Source: Streptomyces sp. TRM68416 (GTDB taxonomy: Bacteria > Actinomycetota > Actinomycetes > Streptomycetales > Streptomycetaceae). Taken from it: 64,000 nucleotides of DNA. The translations under genes and the position numbers were made by a program. Every line of letters starts with the position of its first letter. Positions within the stretch are counted from its first letter, which is position 1. Under the pieces are notes generated by a model that saw nothing but the letters and a program-made list of their open reading frames with translations, ran no database searches and was not told the DNA's origin. Of the stretch, positions 1-7,482 are shown in pieces. The stretch lies in NCBI RefSeq assembly GCF_014596915.1, contig NZ_JACVWU010000004.1, forward strand, positions 1-64,000. Direction: 5' to 3'.

Positions 1-125
1 TCCCAGCCGGGGTAGAGCCGCCGCATCATGGTGACCGTTCGGTCCAGGTCCGCAGCCCCCACTTGCCGCAGCAACCCCGGCACGTCGCCGTCCGCGTACA
101 CCAGCAGTCCCGTCTTGGCCCCCAC
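1..125 (-). CDS. DUF6928 family protein (N-terminal fragment)
   Basis: Only the first 41 codons lie in the window; the rest runs off the left edge. Reading from a GTG at 125 gives VGAKTGLLVYADGD followed by a VPGLLRQVG and a DLDRTVTMMRRLYPGW segment. From memory this matches the conserved start of the Streptomyces DUF6928 family (GAKT-LLVYADGD). A purine-rich stretch (GGGGAGGGG) sits just upstream of the GTG. Function is unknown for this family. No stop occurs in this frame up to the edge. Confidence 0.6.
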   Translation of the reverse strand, partial: MGAKTGLLVYADGDVPGLLRQVGAADLDRTVTMMRRLYPGW

Positions 126-325
126 AGCCCCTCCCCAGAGCATTGCCCTTGTTGGCGGACGCACCCTAGCCGCAGGCACTGACAGAAAGGGGCCGGGAGT
201 CGTGCCATTCGCATGCCTCACGGGGAACAGCGGGGCCTTGGCCTCGGATCCACCGAGGTCGGAGCGGATGAGTCACGACGCCGTTGTGCTTCCCACCAGT
301 CCGTCTCGGCCCTGTTGCTGGTGCC

Positions 326-1192
326 CTACCGTGGCCGCCAGCACAGCGAGCTGGGGGCGGGGCGGGTCATTCGGTGTCCGGGGCCTTGATGATGTTGCCG
401 GACTTGTCGAGGGTGTGGGTGCGCCAGTAGACGTCCCACTTGTCGTCGACGTGTTGGGGCACCTTGCCCTCTGGGTAGCGGGTGTATCCCGGCATGGGTT
501 CCTCGTCGTTCGGGACGCAGCCCGAGCCGGTGCTGCCCACGGCCAGTACGGGGTATTCGCTGCTCCGGCAGATGTTCTCCCGGAAGTCGAAGCCGGAGCA
601 GCCGGTGAGGGTGAGGGCTGCCGTGCCGGTGAGGGCCGCGGTGGTGAGGCGGTAGCGGGCGGGGCGGCTGGTCCTGGAGGGCTTGGGCACGTTCGTCTCC
701 TGTTTCCGGGCGTCGGCCGGTTCGTGCCTCACTCTTGTCGTCGTCGGTCGCTGCGTCCTGAGTAGCGGTACTCAGCCGGTTACTGGTGTTCGGACTGGTG
801 GGGCTCTTGGCGAAGACGAACAGGCGCAGCACCAGGAAGCGGGCGATGCCGGCGAGGGCGGAGGCGGTGAGGTAGACCGTTTGTTCCCACAGGAGGGTGG
901 GGGACGGGTGCAGCAGGTGGAGTACGAGGATGGCGGCGGATGTCAGCGCGTAGGCGGCCGTTGCCGAGCCTGCTGACTGGAGGTGTTGGCGCAGGCCGGG
1001 GCGGGTGCCGGTGCCGAAGGTGAAGAGGGCGTGCAACTCGGTGCAGAGGAGGGTGGAGGCCACGGTGATCAGGGCGTTGGCCAGGGCCCAGGGGATCGAG
1101 TTCGCGAGCACCGGCACCAGGGCGCCGGAGGCCAGTCCGACGCCGCCCCCGCACACCACGAAGCGGGCGAAGGAGGCGAGCGGCGGCGTCAT
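326..1192 (-). CDS. GtrA-like membrane protein with implausible C-terminal extension
   Basis: The start is an ATG at 1192 with GGAAG about 7 bases upstream. The first ~130 residues form a GtrA-type module: four hydrophobic helices, with FARFVVCGGGVGLASG at the start and a RFLVLRLFVF motif at the end. GtrA proteins are small flippase-like partners in polyprenyl-linked sugar transfer. The family is usually 120-150 residues, but this frame has no stop until 326 (288 codons), so it runs antisense-free but out of frame through the whole lipoprotein gene. The extension is low-complexity Arg/Pro sequence without family resemblance, so the real protein probably ended near 780 and lost its stop by a frameshift, or the extension is simply tolerated. 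Confidence 0.6.
   Translation of the reverse strand: MTPPLASFARFVVCGGGVGLASGALVPVLANSIPWALANALITVASTLLCTELHALFTFGTGTRPGLRQHLQSAGSATAAYALTSAAILVLHLLHPSPTLLWEQTVYLTASALAGIARFLVLRLFVFAKSPTSPNTSNRLSTATQDAATDDDKSEARTGRRPETGDERAQALQDQPPRPLPPHHRGPHRHGSPHPHRLLRLRLPGEHLPEQRIPRTGRGQHRLGLRPERRGTHAGIHPLPRGQGAPTRRRQVGRLLAHPHPRQVRQHHQGPGHRMTRPAPSSLCWRPR
367..690 (-). CDS. small lipoprotein, SCO0607-like
   Basis: A 107-residue exported lipoprotein. I chose the GTG at 690 because it is preceded by a good ribosome site (CAGGAGAC) and gives a compact signal peptide: positive residues (PSRTSRPARYR), a hydrophobic stretch, then the lipobox LTGC (about residues 26-29), whose Cys would be lipidated. The mature part is small and polar, with two further Cys and the pattern PGYTRYPEGKVPQHVDDKWDVYWRTHTLDK, which I recall from the SCO0607-type Streptomyces lipoproteins (only partly quoted). 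Function is not known. It lies inside the downstream reading frame of the gtrA-like gene on the same strand, so one of the two 3' ends is doubtful. Confidence 0.75.
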   Translation of the reverse strand: MPKPSRTSRPARYRLTTAALTGTAALTLTGCSGFDFRENICRSSEYPVLAVGSTGSGCVPNDEEPMPGYTRYPEGKVPQHVDDKWDVYWRTHTLDKSGNIIKAPDTE

Positions 1193-1366
1193 GGAACTTC
1201 CTTCCGGGAGGGGGCCGTTGAAGCTGGTGGCACCTGGTCGGGTGCCTTGATCAGCCGGGTACAACGATCCCCTTCATCCGCGCTGCGTACGAGGTGGCGG
1301 ACTACCGGGTTGGGGGTGGTGCCAGCCCTACCAAGGGAGTTGGGTTCAACCCCTTGGGGAGCGCGG

Positions 1367-2209
1367 TCATCTGAAGGCCGCCGCGTTGGTCAGTGCCCAG
1401 TGTGCGAACGGGCGGGCGGGGCGGCCGAGGAGGAGTTCCGTGTCCGGGCTCACCCGGCGCAGTGCGGGGGGCGGGGTGCCCAGCATGTCGAGGGTGCTCT
1501 CCACGACCGGTTCCGGCATGAACGCCAGCATGTGGGCGCGGGCCTCCGACCGGCTCTGTTCCACGAACCGCACCGGCTCGCCCAGGGCTTGCTGGATCGC
1601 CGCGGTCTGCTTCCGGGGGGTGATGGGGGCGGGGCCGGTCAGGTCGTAGATCCTGCCGGTGTGGCCGCTGCCGCGCAGGGTTGCCGCCGCGGCACCGGCG
1701 ATGTCGGCCGGGTCGATCGTCGGCAGGGCCACGTCGCCGAAGGGGGCCACGACCTCGCGGCGGGTGCGGACCGTGTCGGCCCACAGGAGGGTGTTGGAGT
1801 GGAAGCCGCCGGGACGCAGCAGCGTCCAGTCGAGGCCCGAGGCCCGTACGGCGTCCTCCAGCACGGGTGGATGGTGGCCCGTGCCGACGCCCTGCGAGGA
1901 CAGCAGCACCACGCGGCCCACCCCGGCGGCCCGTGCGGTGTCCAGGGCCGGGCCGAGGTCGCCGCCGGAGCCGATGAACTCGCCCGAGGTGAGGAGGAAG
2001 AGGGCGTCGGCCCCGTCCAGGGCGGGTTTGAGTTGTTCCGGTTCGGCCAGGTCGGCCCGATGGTGGCGGACCCCCGGCGGCAGGTCCCGGGCGGGCACGT
2101 TCCGGGCGGGCACGTTCCGGGACACCGCCGTCACGTCCTCGCCCGCCTCGACCAGCGCTCGCACCAGCGGCTGTCCGACCTTGCCCGTCGCTCCGGTCAC
2201 CACGATCAT
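1367..2209 (-). CDS. NmrA/SDR-like NAD(P)-binding oxidoreductase
   Basis: A 280-residue protein beginning MIVVTGATGKVGQPLV, the glycine-rich Rossmann motif (GxxGxxG) of atypical SDRs and NmrA-like proteins. It continues with DALFLLTSGEF and VVLLSSQGVG strand motifs, and a YDLTGP-ITPRKQTAAI segment typical of this group. The ATG at 2209 is preceded by GGAG at proper spacing. Members are NAD(P)H quinone reductase-like enzymes or redox sensors. It is divergent from an HxlR regulator with only 81 bases between the starts, so it is probably the regulator's target. Substrate is unknown. Confidence 0.85.
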   Translation of the reverse strand: MIVVTGATGKVGQPLVRALVEAGEDVTAVSRNVPARNVPARDLPPGVRHHRADLAEPEQLKPALDGADALFLLTSGEFIGSGGDLGPALDTARAAGVGRVVLLSSQGVGTGHHPPVLEDAVRASGLDWTLLRPGGFHSNTLLWADTVRTRREVVAPFGDVALPTIDPADIAGAAAATLRGSGHTGRIYDLTGPAPITPRKQTAAIQQALGEPVRFVEQSRSEARAHMLAFMPEPVVESTLDMLGTPPPALRRVSPDTELLLGRPARPFAHWALTNAAAFR

Positions 2210-2270
2210 CGTCGTACTCCGTTCCGAGTGGTCAACTCCCTTGCTGAGCACGCTACTTTTGTGGAGTTAG

Positions 2271-2280
2271 TAGGTACCTA
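2271..2280. promoter_or_regulatory. palindrome TAGGTACCTA, likely HxlR operator
   Basis: A perfect 10-base palindrome lies in the 81-base divergent region, 11 bases before the HxlR start. HxlR regulators commonly bind short palindromes in such divergent promoters. That this is its site is inference from position. Confidence 0.45.
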
Positions 2281-2290
2281 GAGGAAAGTA

Positions 2291-2677
2291 ATGGGGAGAG
2301 GGGTTGATGTGACCGAGGACACATTCGACGGGACGCCCGAGAACGCCTGCCCCATCGCGCCCGTCGTCGACATCGTCTTCAGCCGGTGGACCACCCCGAT
2401 CCTGTGGTCCCTCCACGAGTACGGCCGCCAGCGCTTCGTCGAGCTGGAGCGGCGTATCGCCACGATCACGCCCAAGGTGCTGACCCAGCGGCTGCGGCAG
2501 CTGGAGCGCGACGGCCTCGTCGTGCGCACGTACTACGCGGAGGTCCCGCCGCGCGTGGAGTACGAGATCAGCGAACTCGGGCGCAGCCTGGCGCCGTTGT
2601 TCCACGCCCTGTCCGAGTGGTCGGTCAACCTCGACCGGGTGGAGCTGGCCCGGAAGGCCTACGACGAGCGGGGCTGA
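2291..2677 (+). CDS. HxlR-family transcriptional regulator
   Basis: A 128-residue winged-helix regulator. Visible features are the N-terminal Cys (ENACPIAPVVDIVFSRW), WTTPILWSL, the recognition helix region RIATITPKVLTQRLRQLERDGLVVR, and the wing PPRVEYEISELGRSL, all standard for HxlR (MarR-like) redox or electrophile sensors. A strong ribosome site GAGGAAAG precedes the ATG. The single Cys near residue 19 is where family members often sense quinones or aldehydes; that role here is inferred. Transcribed away from the NmrA-like oxidoreductase, which it probably controls. Confidence 0.9.
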   Translation: MGRGVDVTEDTFDGTPENACPIAPVVDIVFSRWTTPILWSLHEYGRQRFVELERRIATITPKVLTQRLRQLERDGLVVRTYYAEVPPRVEYEISELGRSLAPLFHALSEWSVNLDRVELARKAYDERG

Positions 2678-2759
2678 GCCTCGGTCACCGGCTGCGGGAG
2701 GGCGCCGCGGCTCAGACGGAGACCGGCGCCGTTGTCAGTGGCTCCGCCTAGTCTCGGAG

Positions 2760-3632
2760 GTGATGGCACGGACATGGAGGTGCTCGGGGCTGCGCTGGTC
2801 CGTGGGCGGTCCTGAGCTGGTGTGGGACGGGGGTCGGCGCAGTGCGTTGACCCGGGGGAGACGGGTGGCCTTCGGGGTCGCGGAAGGGGGTGTGCGGACA
2901 TGCGTGGGAGCGCGGGGGCATGCGTGCCCGGTGCGGGCGGTCGTGCCGGGGCGCAGTACGGGGGTGCGGTGCGAGGAGTGTGCGCGGCTGGACCGGGCGC
3001 ACTCGGTCGCCGCCGACACCGTCGCCGACGATCCACGGCCGTACCACGTATATCTGGCGTGGTTCGGGCCCGGCATGGTCAAGGTCGGGATCACCGCGGT
3101 CGAGCGCGGTTCGGCACGGCTGCTTGAGCAGGGTGCCGTCTGCTTCGGCTGGCTGGGCGCCGGTCCGCTGATGGCCGCGCGGCGCACCGAGGAAGTGCTG
3201 CGCGCCGCGCTCCGGGTGCCGGACCGGATTCCCTACGCCGACAAGCGGGCGGTACGGTCCGCGCTGCCGGGCTCGGCCGAGGAGCGGGCGGCCGAGGTGG
3301 CGGAGCTGCACGCACGGGCGGTGGCGCTCCCCGGGCTGCCGGAGTCGCTGACGCCCGAGCCCTGCCGGGTCGTCGACCACGTCGAGGCGTTCGGCCTCGC
3401 GGAGCTGCCCGCGGCCGTCGGCGAGGTGACCGAGCTCGTCGCCGGTGGCGGGATCGGCGGGCGGCTGCTCGCGGCCGCCGGTCCGGACCTGCACCTGGAG
3501 ACAGAGAGCGGTGTCATCGTGCTCGACACGCGGTTGATGAGGGGGTGGGGGCTGGTGGCGGCCGATGGTGGGGTGTCCGTTCCGGTGCGGAGGCACAGAG
3601 GGGCGGAGATCGCGCAGGACGGGCTGTTCTGA
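2760..3632 (+). CDS. DUF2797 domain protein
   Basis: About 290 residues. The centre carries a Cys cluster (RTCVGARGHACPVR and GVRCEECARLDRAHS, about residues 40-85) that looks like a zinc-binding site, followed by YHVYLAWFGPGMVKVGITAVERGSARLLEQGA, which resembles a GIY-YIG-like start. This is the arrangement of the actinobacterial DUF2797 family. The GTG at 2760 is followed directly by an ATG at 2763; GGAGG sits just before both. A nuclease or nucleic acid role is a guess from the fold likeness. Confidence 0.8.
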   Translation: MMARTWRCSGLRWSVGGPELVWDGGRRSALTRGRRVAFGVAEGGVRTCVGARGHACPVRAVVPGRSTGVRCEECARLDRAHSVAADTVADDPRPYHVYLAWFGPGMVKVGITAVERGSARLLEQGAVCFGWLGAGPLMAARRTEEVLRAALRVPDRIPYADKRAVRSALPGSAEERAAEVAELHARAVALPGLPESLTPEPCRVVDHVEAFGLAELPAAVGEVTELVAGGGIGGRLLAAAGPDLHLETESGVIVLDTRLMRGWGLVAADGGVSVPVRRHRGAEIAQDGLF

Positions 3633-3680
3633 GCGGTGCGGTGTGCCGTGGGCGGTGCGGAAGCCGGCTGCTCAGGCATC

Positions 3681-3710
3681 CCCTGAGAGCCCTCTGTGTG
3701 TTTCTCAGGG
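3681..3710. promoter_or_regulatory. inverted repeat CCCTGAGA-N14-TCTCAGGG upstream of the two-component operon
   Basis: Perfect 8-base arms at 3681-3688 and 3703-3710, with a further half site TTCTCAGAGGG near 3734. It lies 49 bases after the DUF2797 stop and about 55 bases before the response regulator start. There is no T-run, so an operator (perhaps autoregulatory for the response regulator) is more likely than a terminator. Confidence 0.4.
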
Positions 3711-3764
3711 AAATCACAGGTTGTGGAAAGGGTGTTCTCAGAGGGCCCCGACACCGTGTGCAGC

Positions 3765-4505
3765 ATGACCACGACCTCGCCCCAGGGGCGCACCGAACTG
3801 CTGAGGCCGGACGGGAGCCCCGTCCGGGTGCTTGTGGTGGACGACGAGCTGTCGATCACCGAGCTGCTGTCCATGGCTCTGCGGTACGAGGGCTGGCAGA
3901 TCCGCAGCGCGGGGGACGGCCAGGGCGCCGTCCAGGCCGCGCGCGAGTTCCGGCCCGACGCCGTCGTCCTGGACATGATGCTGCCCGACATGGACGGGCT
4001 CACCGTCCTCGGGCGGCTGCGCCGGGAGCTCCCGGATGTGCCTGTCCTCTTCCTCACCGCCAAGGACGCCGTGGAGGACCGTATCGCCGGACTCACCGCC
4101 GGTGGCGACGACTACGTCACCAAGCCGTTCTCCCTGGAGGAGGTCGTGGCCCGGCTGCGCGGGCTGATCCGCCGCTCCGGCGCCGCCGACCACCGGTCCG
4201 ACTCCGTGCTGGTCGTCGGCGACCTCACTCTCGACGAGGACAGTCACGAGGTCAGCCGGGGCGGCGAGAGCATCCACCTGACCGCCACCGAGTTCGAGCT
4301 GCTGCGCTTCCTCATGCGCAACCCGCGGCGCGTGCTCAGCAAGGCGCAGATCCTCGACCGCGTCTGGTCCTACGACTTCGGCGGCCAGGCCAACGTCGTC
4401 GAGCTGTACATCTCCTACCTGCGACGGAAGATCGACGCCGGGCGGGAGCCGATGATCCACACCCGGCGCGGCGCCGGGTATCTCATCAAGCCCGCCGCGT
4501 CATGA
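3765..4505 (+). CDS. OmpR/PhoB-type response regulator
   Basis: A 246-residue regulator. The receiver domain begins VRVLVVDDELSITELL, has the phosphorylated Asp in AVVLDMMLPDMDGL (about residue 69) and the conserved Lys in DDYVTKPFSLEE. The C-terminal half is a winged-helix trans_reg_C domain (LTATEFELLRFLMRNPRRVLSKAQILDRVW, YISYLRRKID, RGAGYLIKP; quoted in parts). I prefer the ATG at 3765, which directly precedes the receiver, over an in-frame start at 3696. Its stop overlaps the kinase start (ATGA), so the pair is translationally coupled and heads an operon with two glycosyltransferase genes. Confidence 0.93.
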   Translation: MTTTSPQGRTELLRPDGSPVRVLVVDDELSITELLSMALRYEGWQIRSAGDGQGAVQAAREFRPDAVVLDMMLPDMDGLTVLGRLRRELPDVPVLFLTAKDAVEDRIAGLTAGGDDYVTKPFSLEEVVARLRGLIRRSGAADHRSDSVLVVGDLTLDEDSHEVSRGGESIHLTATEFELLRFLMRNPRRVLSKAQILDRVWSYDFGGQANVVELYISYLRRKIDAGREPMIHTRRGAGYLIKPAAS

Positions 4506-6094
4506 GCGGGCGACGACGGACGCGTCCGCGGCAGGCGCGAGCGGGTCAGCCGCGCACCCTGCGGACGCGGCTCGTCGTCGCCTCCGTGGTGCTGATCGCC
4601 GTGGTGTGCGCGGTGATCGGCACCGTGACCACGCTCGCGCTGCGGTCGCATCTGTACGAGCAGCTCGACGAGCGGCTGACCGAGACCGTCGGCCGGGCGG
4701 CCGGGTTCGGCGGGCCCCCCGGCGGCGACCCCGCCAAGAGCGACAAGGTCGGCGCCTTCACCCTCGACGGCTTCGTCACCCGCGGACCGCAGCCCAAGGG
4801 CACGGTCATCGCCGAGGTGCGGGACGGCAGCATCGTCGCGGCCAAGGTCGGTGAAGAGGACGAGAACACCTCCGACGTGAGCGGGATGGCGGCCGTAGAC
4901 CTCACCGACGCCCAGATCCGGGCGCTCAACTCCGTGTCCCAGGAGGAGGGCGAGAAGCACACCGCGGACCTCGCCGACCTCGGCGAGTACCGCGTCGAGT
5001 ACCGGACCGGCGTCAACGGCAGCTACTACGTCGCCATCCCCACCACCGAGGTCAACAGCACCCTCAACACCCTCGTCCTCATCGAGATCAGCGTCACCGC
5101 CGCCGGTCTCGTCGCCGCCTCCCTCGCGGGCACGGTCATCGTCGGCGTCGCCACCCGCCCCCTGCGCAGGGTCGCCGCCACCGCCACCCGGGTCTCCGAA
5201 CTCCCGCTCCACACCGGCGAGGTGAACCTCAGCGAGCGCGTCCCGGAGTCCGAGTGCGACCCGCGCACCGAGGTCGGCCGGGTGGGCGTCGCCCTCAACC
5301 GGATGCTGGACCACGTCCACGGCGCCCTGCACGCACGCCAGCGCAGCGAGACGCGGGTACGCCAGTTCGTCGCCGACGCCAGCCACGAGCTGCGTACCCC
5401 GCTCGCCTCCATCCGCGGCTACGCCGAGCTGACCCGGCGCGGCAGGGAGGACGTAGGCCCCGACACCCGGCACGCCCTCGGCCGTATCGAGTCCGAGGCG
5501 GGCCGGATGACCCTGCTCGTCGAGGACCTGCTGCTGCTCGCCCGGCTGGACGCGGGGCGGCCGTTGCAGTGCGCGGAGACCGACCTCGTACCGCTGGTCG
5601 TGGACGCCGTCAGCGACGCGCACGCGGCCGGAATGGACCACAACTGGCGGCTCGACCTGCCCGACGAACCGGCCCTCGTCCACGCGGACGCGGCCCGCAT
5701 CCAGCAGGTGCTGGTCAACCTGCTGGGCAACGCCCGCAAGCACACCGCGCCCGGCACGACCGTCACCGCGCGGGTGCGGCGGCGCGGCGGACGGATGTGC
5801 GTGGACGTCGAGGACAACGGCCAGGGCGTCCCGCCCGAGCTGCTGCCGCACGTCTTCGAACGGTTCGCGCGCGGCGACTCCTCGCGCTCCCGCGCCTCCG
5901 GTTCCACGGGCCTCGGGCTCGCCATCGTGCAGGCCGTGGCGGCGGCGCACGGCGGTGAGGTGACCGTGGACAGCGTCCCCGGGCGCACGGTGTTCACCCT
6001 GCACCTGCCCGCGTCGGCCCCCGAAAGGCATGGGCCGTCGCACGACTCACAGGCACAGCACAGCGCCACCACACGGGTGCGACAGGGCACTTGA
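4502..6094 (+). CDS. sensor histidine kinase (HAMP, HisKA, HATPase)
   Basis: A 530-residue membrane kinase. Helix 1 is about residues 25-50, an extracytoplasmic sensor domain of ~130 residues follows, helix 2 is about 180-205, then HAMP. The HisKA motif FVADASHELRTPLASIRGY places the phospho-accepting His near residue 297. The ATP-binding domain has N-box NLLGNARKH, G1 DVEDNGQGVP and G2 STGLGLAIV. Start overlaps the response regulator stop by four bases. The sensor domain is not one I can assign to a ligand; the downstream glycosyltransferases suggest an envelope signal. Confidence 0.93.
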   Translation: MSGRRRTRPRQARAGQPRTLRTRLVVASVVLIAVVCAVIGTVTTLALRSHLYEQLDERLTETVGRAAGFGGPPGGDPAKSDKVGAFTLDGFVTRGPQPKGTVIAEVRDGSIVAAKVGEEDENTSDVSGMAAVDLTDAQIRALNSVSQEEGEKHTADLADLGEYRVEYRTGVNGSYYVAIPTTEVNSTLNTLVLIEISVTAAGLVAASLAGTVIVGVATRPLRRVAATATRVSELPLHTGEVNLSERVPESECDPRTEVGRVGVALNRMLDHVHGALHARQRSETRVRQFVADASHELRTPLASIRGYAELTRRGREDVGPDTRHALGRIESEAGRMTLLVEDLLLLARLDAGRPLQCAETDLVPLVVDAVSDAHAAGMDHNWRLDLPDEPALVHADAARIQQVLVNLLGNARKHTAPGTTVTARVRRRGGRMCVDVEDNGQGVPPELLPHVFERFARGDSSRSRASGSTGLGLAIVQAVAAAHGGEVTVDSVPGRTVFTLHLPASAPERHGPSHDSQAQHSATTRVRQGT

Positions 6095-6108
6095 GAAGAG
6101 TCGGTTCC

Positions 6109-7482
6109 ATGCGAACCGACATGCGACCCGACTCTTCTCCCGGCACCCTGCCGGCGCGGGAGCACCTCCCGGCCGCGGCAGCCGGTACGCCGGTCCTGGA
6201 CGTAGTGGTCCCCGTCCACAACGAGGAGAAGGACCTCCGGCCGTGCGTGCTGAGACTGCACGAGCACCTCCGGCGCACCTTCCCGTACGCGTTCCGGATC
6301 ACGGTCGCGGACAACGCGTCCACGGACACCACCCCGCTGGTGGCCCGGCGGCTGGCGGCGGAGCTGGCGGAGGTCCGGGCCTTCCGGCTGGAGCAGAAGG
6401 GCCGCGGCCGGGCGCTGCGGACCGTGTGGTCCGCCTCGGACGCCCCCGTCCTCGCCTACATGGACGTGGATCTGTCCACCGACCTCAACGCGCTGCTGCC
6501 GCTGGTGGCCCCGCTGATCTCGGGCCACTCCGACCTGGCGATCGGCTCCCGGCTCAGCCGGAGCAGCAGAGTGGTCCGCGGGCCCAAGCGCGAGTTCATC
6601 AGCCGCTCCTACAACCTCATCCTGCGCGGCTCCCTCCAGGCCCGCTTCTCGGACGCCCAGTGCGGCTTCAAGGCGATCCGCCGTGACGTCGCCCAGGTGC
6701 TGCTGCCGCTGGTGGAGGACACCGGCTGGTTCTTCGACACCGAGATGCTGATCGTCGCCGAGCGCGCGGGACTGCGGATCCACGAGGTGCCCGTCGACTG
6801 GGTCGACGACCCGGACTCGACCGTCCACATCGTCAGGACGGCCACCGACGACCTCAAGGGCGTGTGGCGGATCGGGCGGGCGCTGGCCACCGGTTCGCTG
6901 CCGCTGGACCGGCTCGCCCGGCCCTTCGGCGACGATCCGCGCGACCGCGAGATCCAGGACGTGCCCATGGGGCTGGCCCGCCAGCTCGTCGGGTTCTGCG
7001 TGGTGGGCGCCCTGTCCACCCTCTTCTACCTGCTGCTCTACAGCGGCTTCCGCCAGTTCACCGGCTCGCAGGTGGCCAACGCCCTCGCACTGCTGGTCTC
7101 GGCGGTCGCCAACACGGCCGCCAACCGGCGGCTGACCTTCGGGGTGCGCGGCCGCGGCGGCGTCGTCCGGCACCAGGCACAGGGCCTGGTCGTCCTCGCC
7201 ATCGGCCTCACCCTGACCAGCGGCTCGCTCCTCGCGCTCGACGCGGCGACCGCCGACCCCGAGCACTCCACCGAACTGGCGGTCCTGATCGCCGCCAACC
7301 TCGCGGCGACCGTGCTGCGCTTCCTGCTCTTCCGGGTGTGGGTGTTCCCGGAGGACGGGGCGGCGGGGGCCCCGGCGGTCGCGGCGCCGATTCCGACGTA
7401 CACCGACCACTCCAGGAGGGACGCCACCATGCGGCTTCAGCCGGTGCGCCCCGCCGACGACGAACCGGGGGACTCCCGATGA
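6109..7482 (+). CDS. GT2 glycosyltransferase fused to GtrA domain
   Basis: A 457-residue two-domain protein. Residues ~25-260 form a GT-A family 2 domain of the dolichyl/polyprenyl-phosphate sugar synthase kind: DVVVPVHNEEKDL, the metal site DVDLSTDLN, and CGFKAIRRD. Residues ~285-425 form a GtrA domain (LVGFCVVGALSTLFYLLLY to LRFLLFRVWVF) with four membrane helices. It would make a polyprenyl-phosphate sugar and help move it across the membrane. Starts at 6109 or 6121; AGAAGAG spacing favours 6109. It sits between the kinase and the GT39 gene, with ATGA overlap to the latter. Confidence 0.9.
   Translation: MRTDMRPDSSPGTLPAREHLPAAAAGTPVLDVVVPVHNEEKDLRPCVLRLHEHLRRTFPYAFRITVADNASTDTTPLVARRLAAELAEVRAFRLEQKGRGRALRTVWSASDAPVLAYMDVDLSTDLNALLPLVAPLISGHSDLAIGSRLSRSSRVVRGPKREFISRSYNLILRGSLQARFSDAQCGFKAIRRDVAQVLLPLVEDTGWFFDTEMLIVAERAGLRIHEVPVDWVDDPDSTVHIVRTATDDLKGVWRIGRALATGSLPLDRLARPFGDDPRDREIQDVPMGLARQLVGFCVVGALSTLFYLLLYSGFRQFTGSQVANALALLVSAVANTAANRRLTFGVRGRGGVVRHQAQGLVVLAIGLTLTSGSLLALDAATADPEHSTELAVLIAANLAATVLRFLLFRVWVFPEDGAAGAPAVAAPIPTYTDHSRRDATMRLQPVRPADDEPGDSR

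Noticed and set aside
28..765. Plus-strand frame of 245 codons at the left edge
   Set aside because: No ribosome site or domain; it lies opposite the lipoprotein and DUF6928 genes, which read well on the minus strand.
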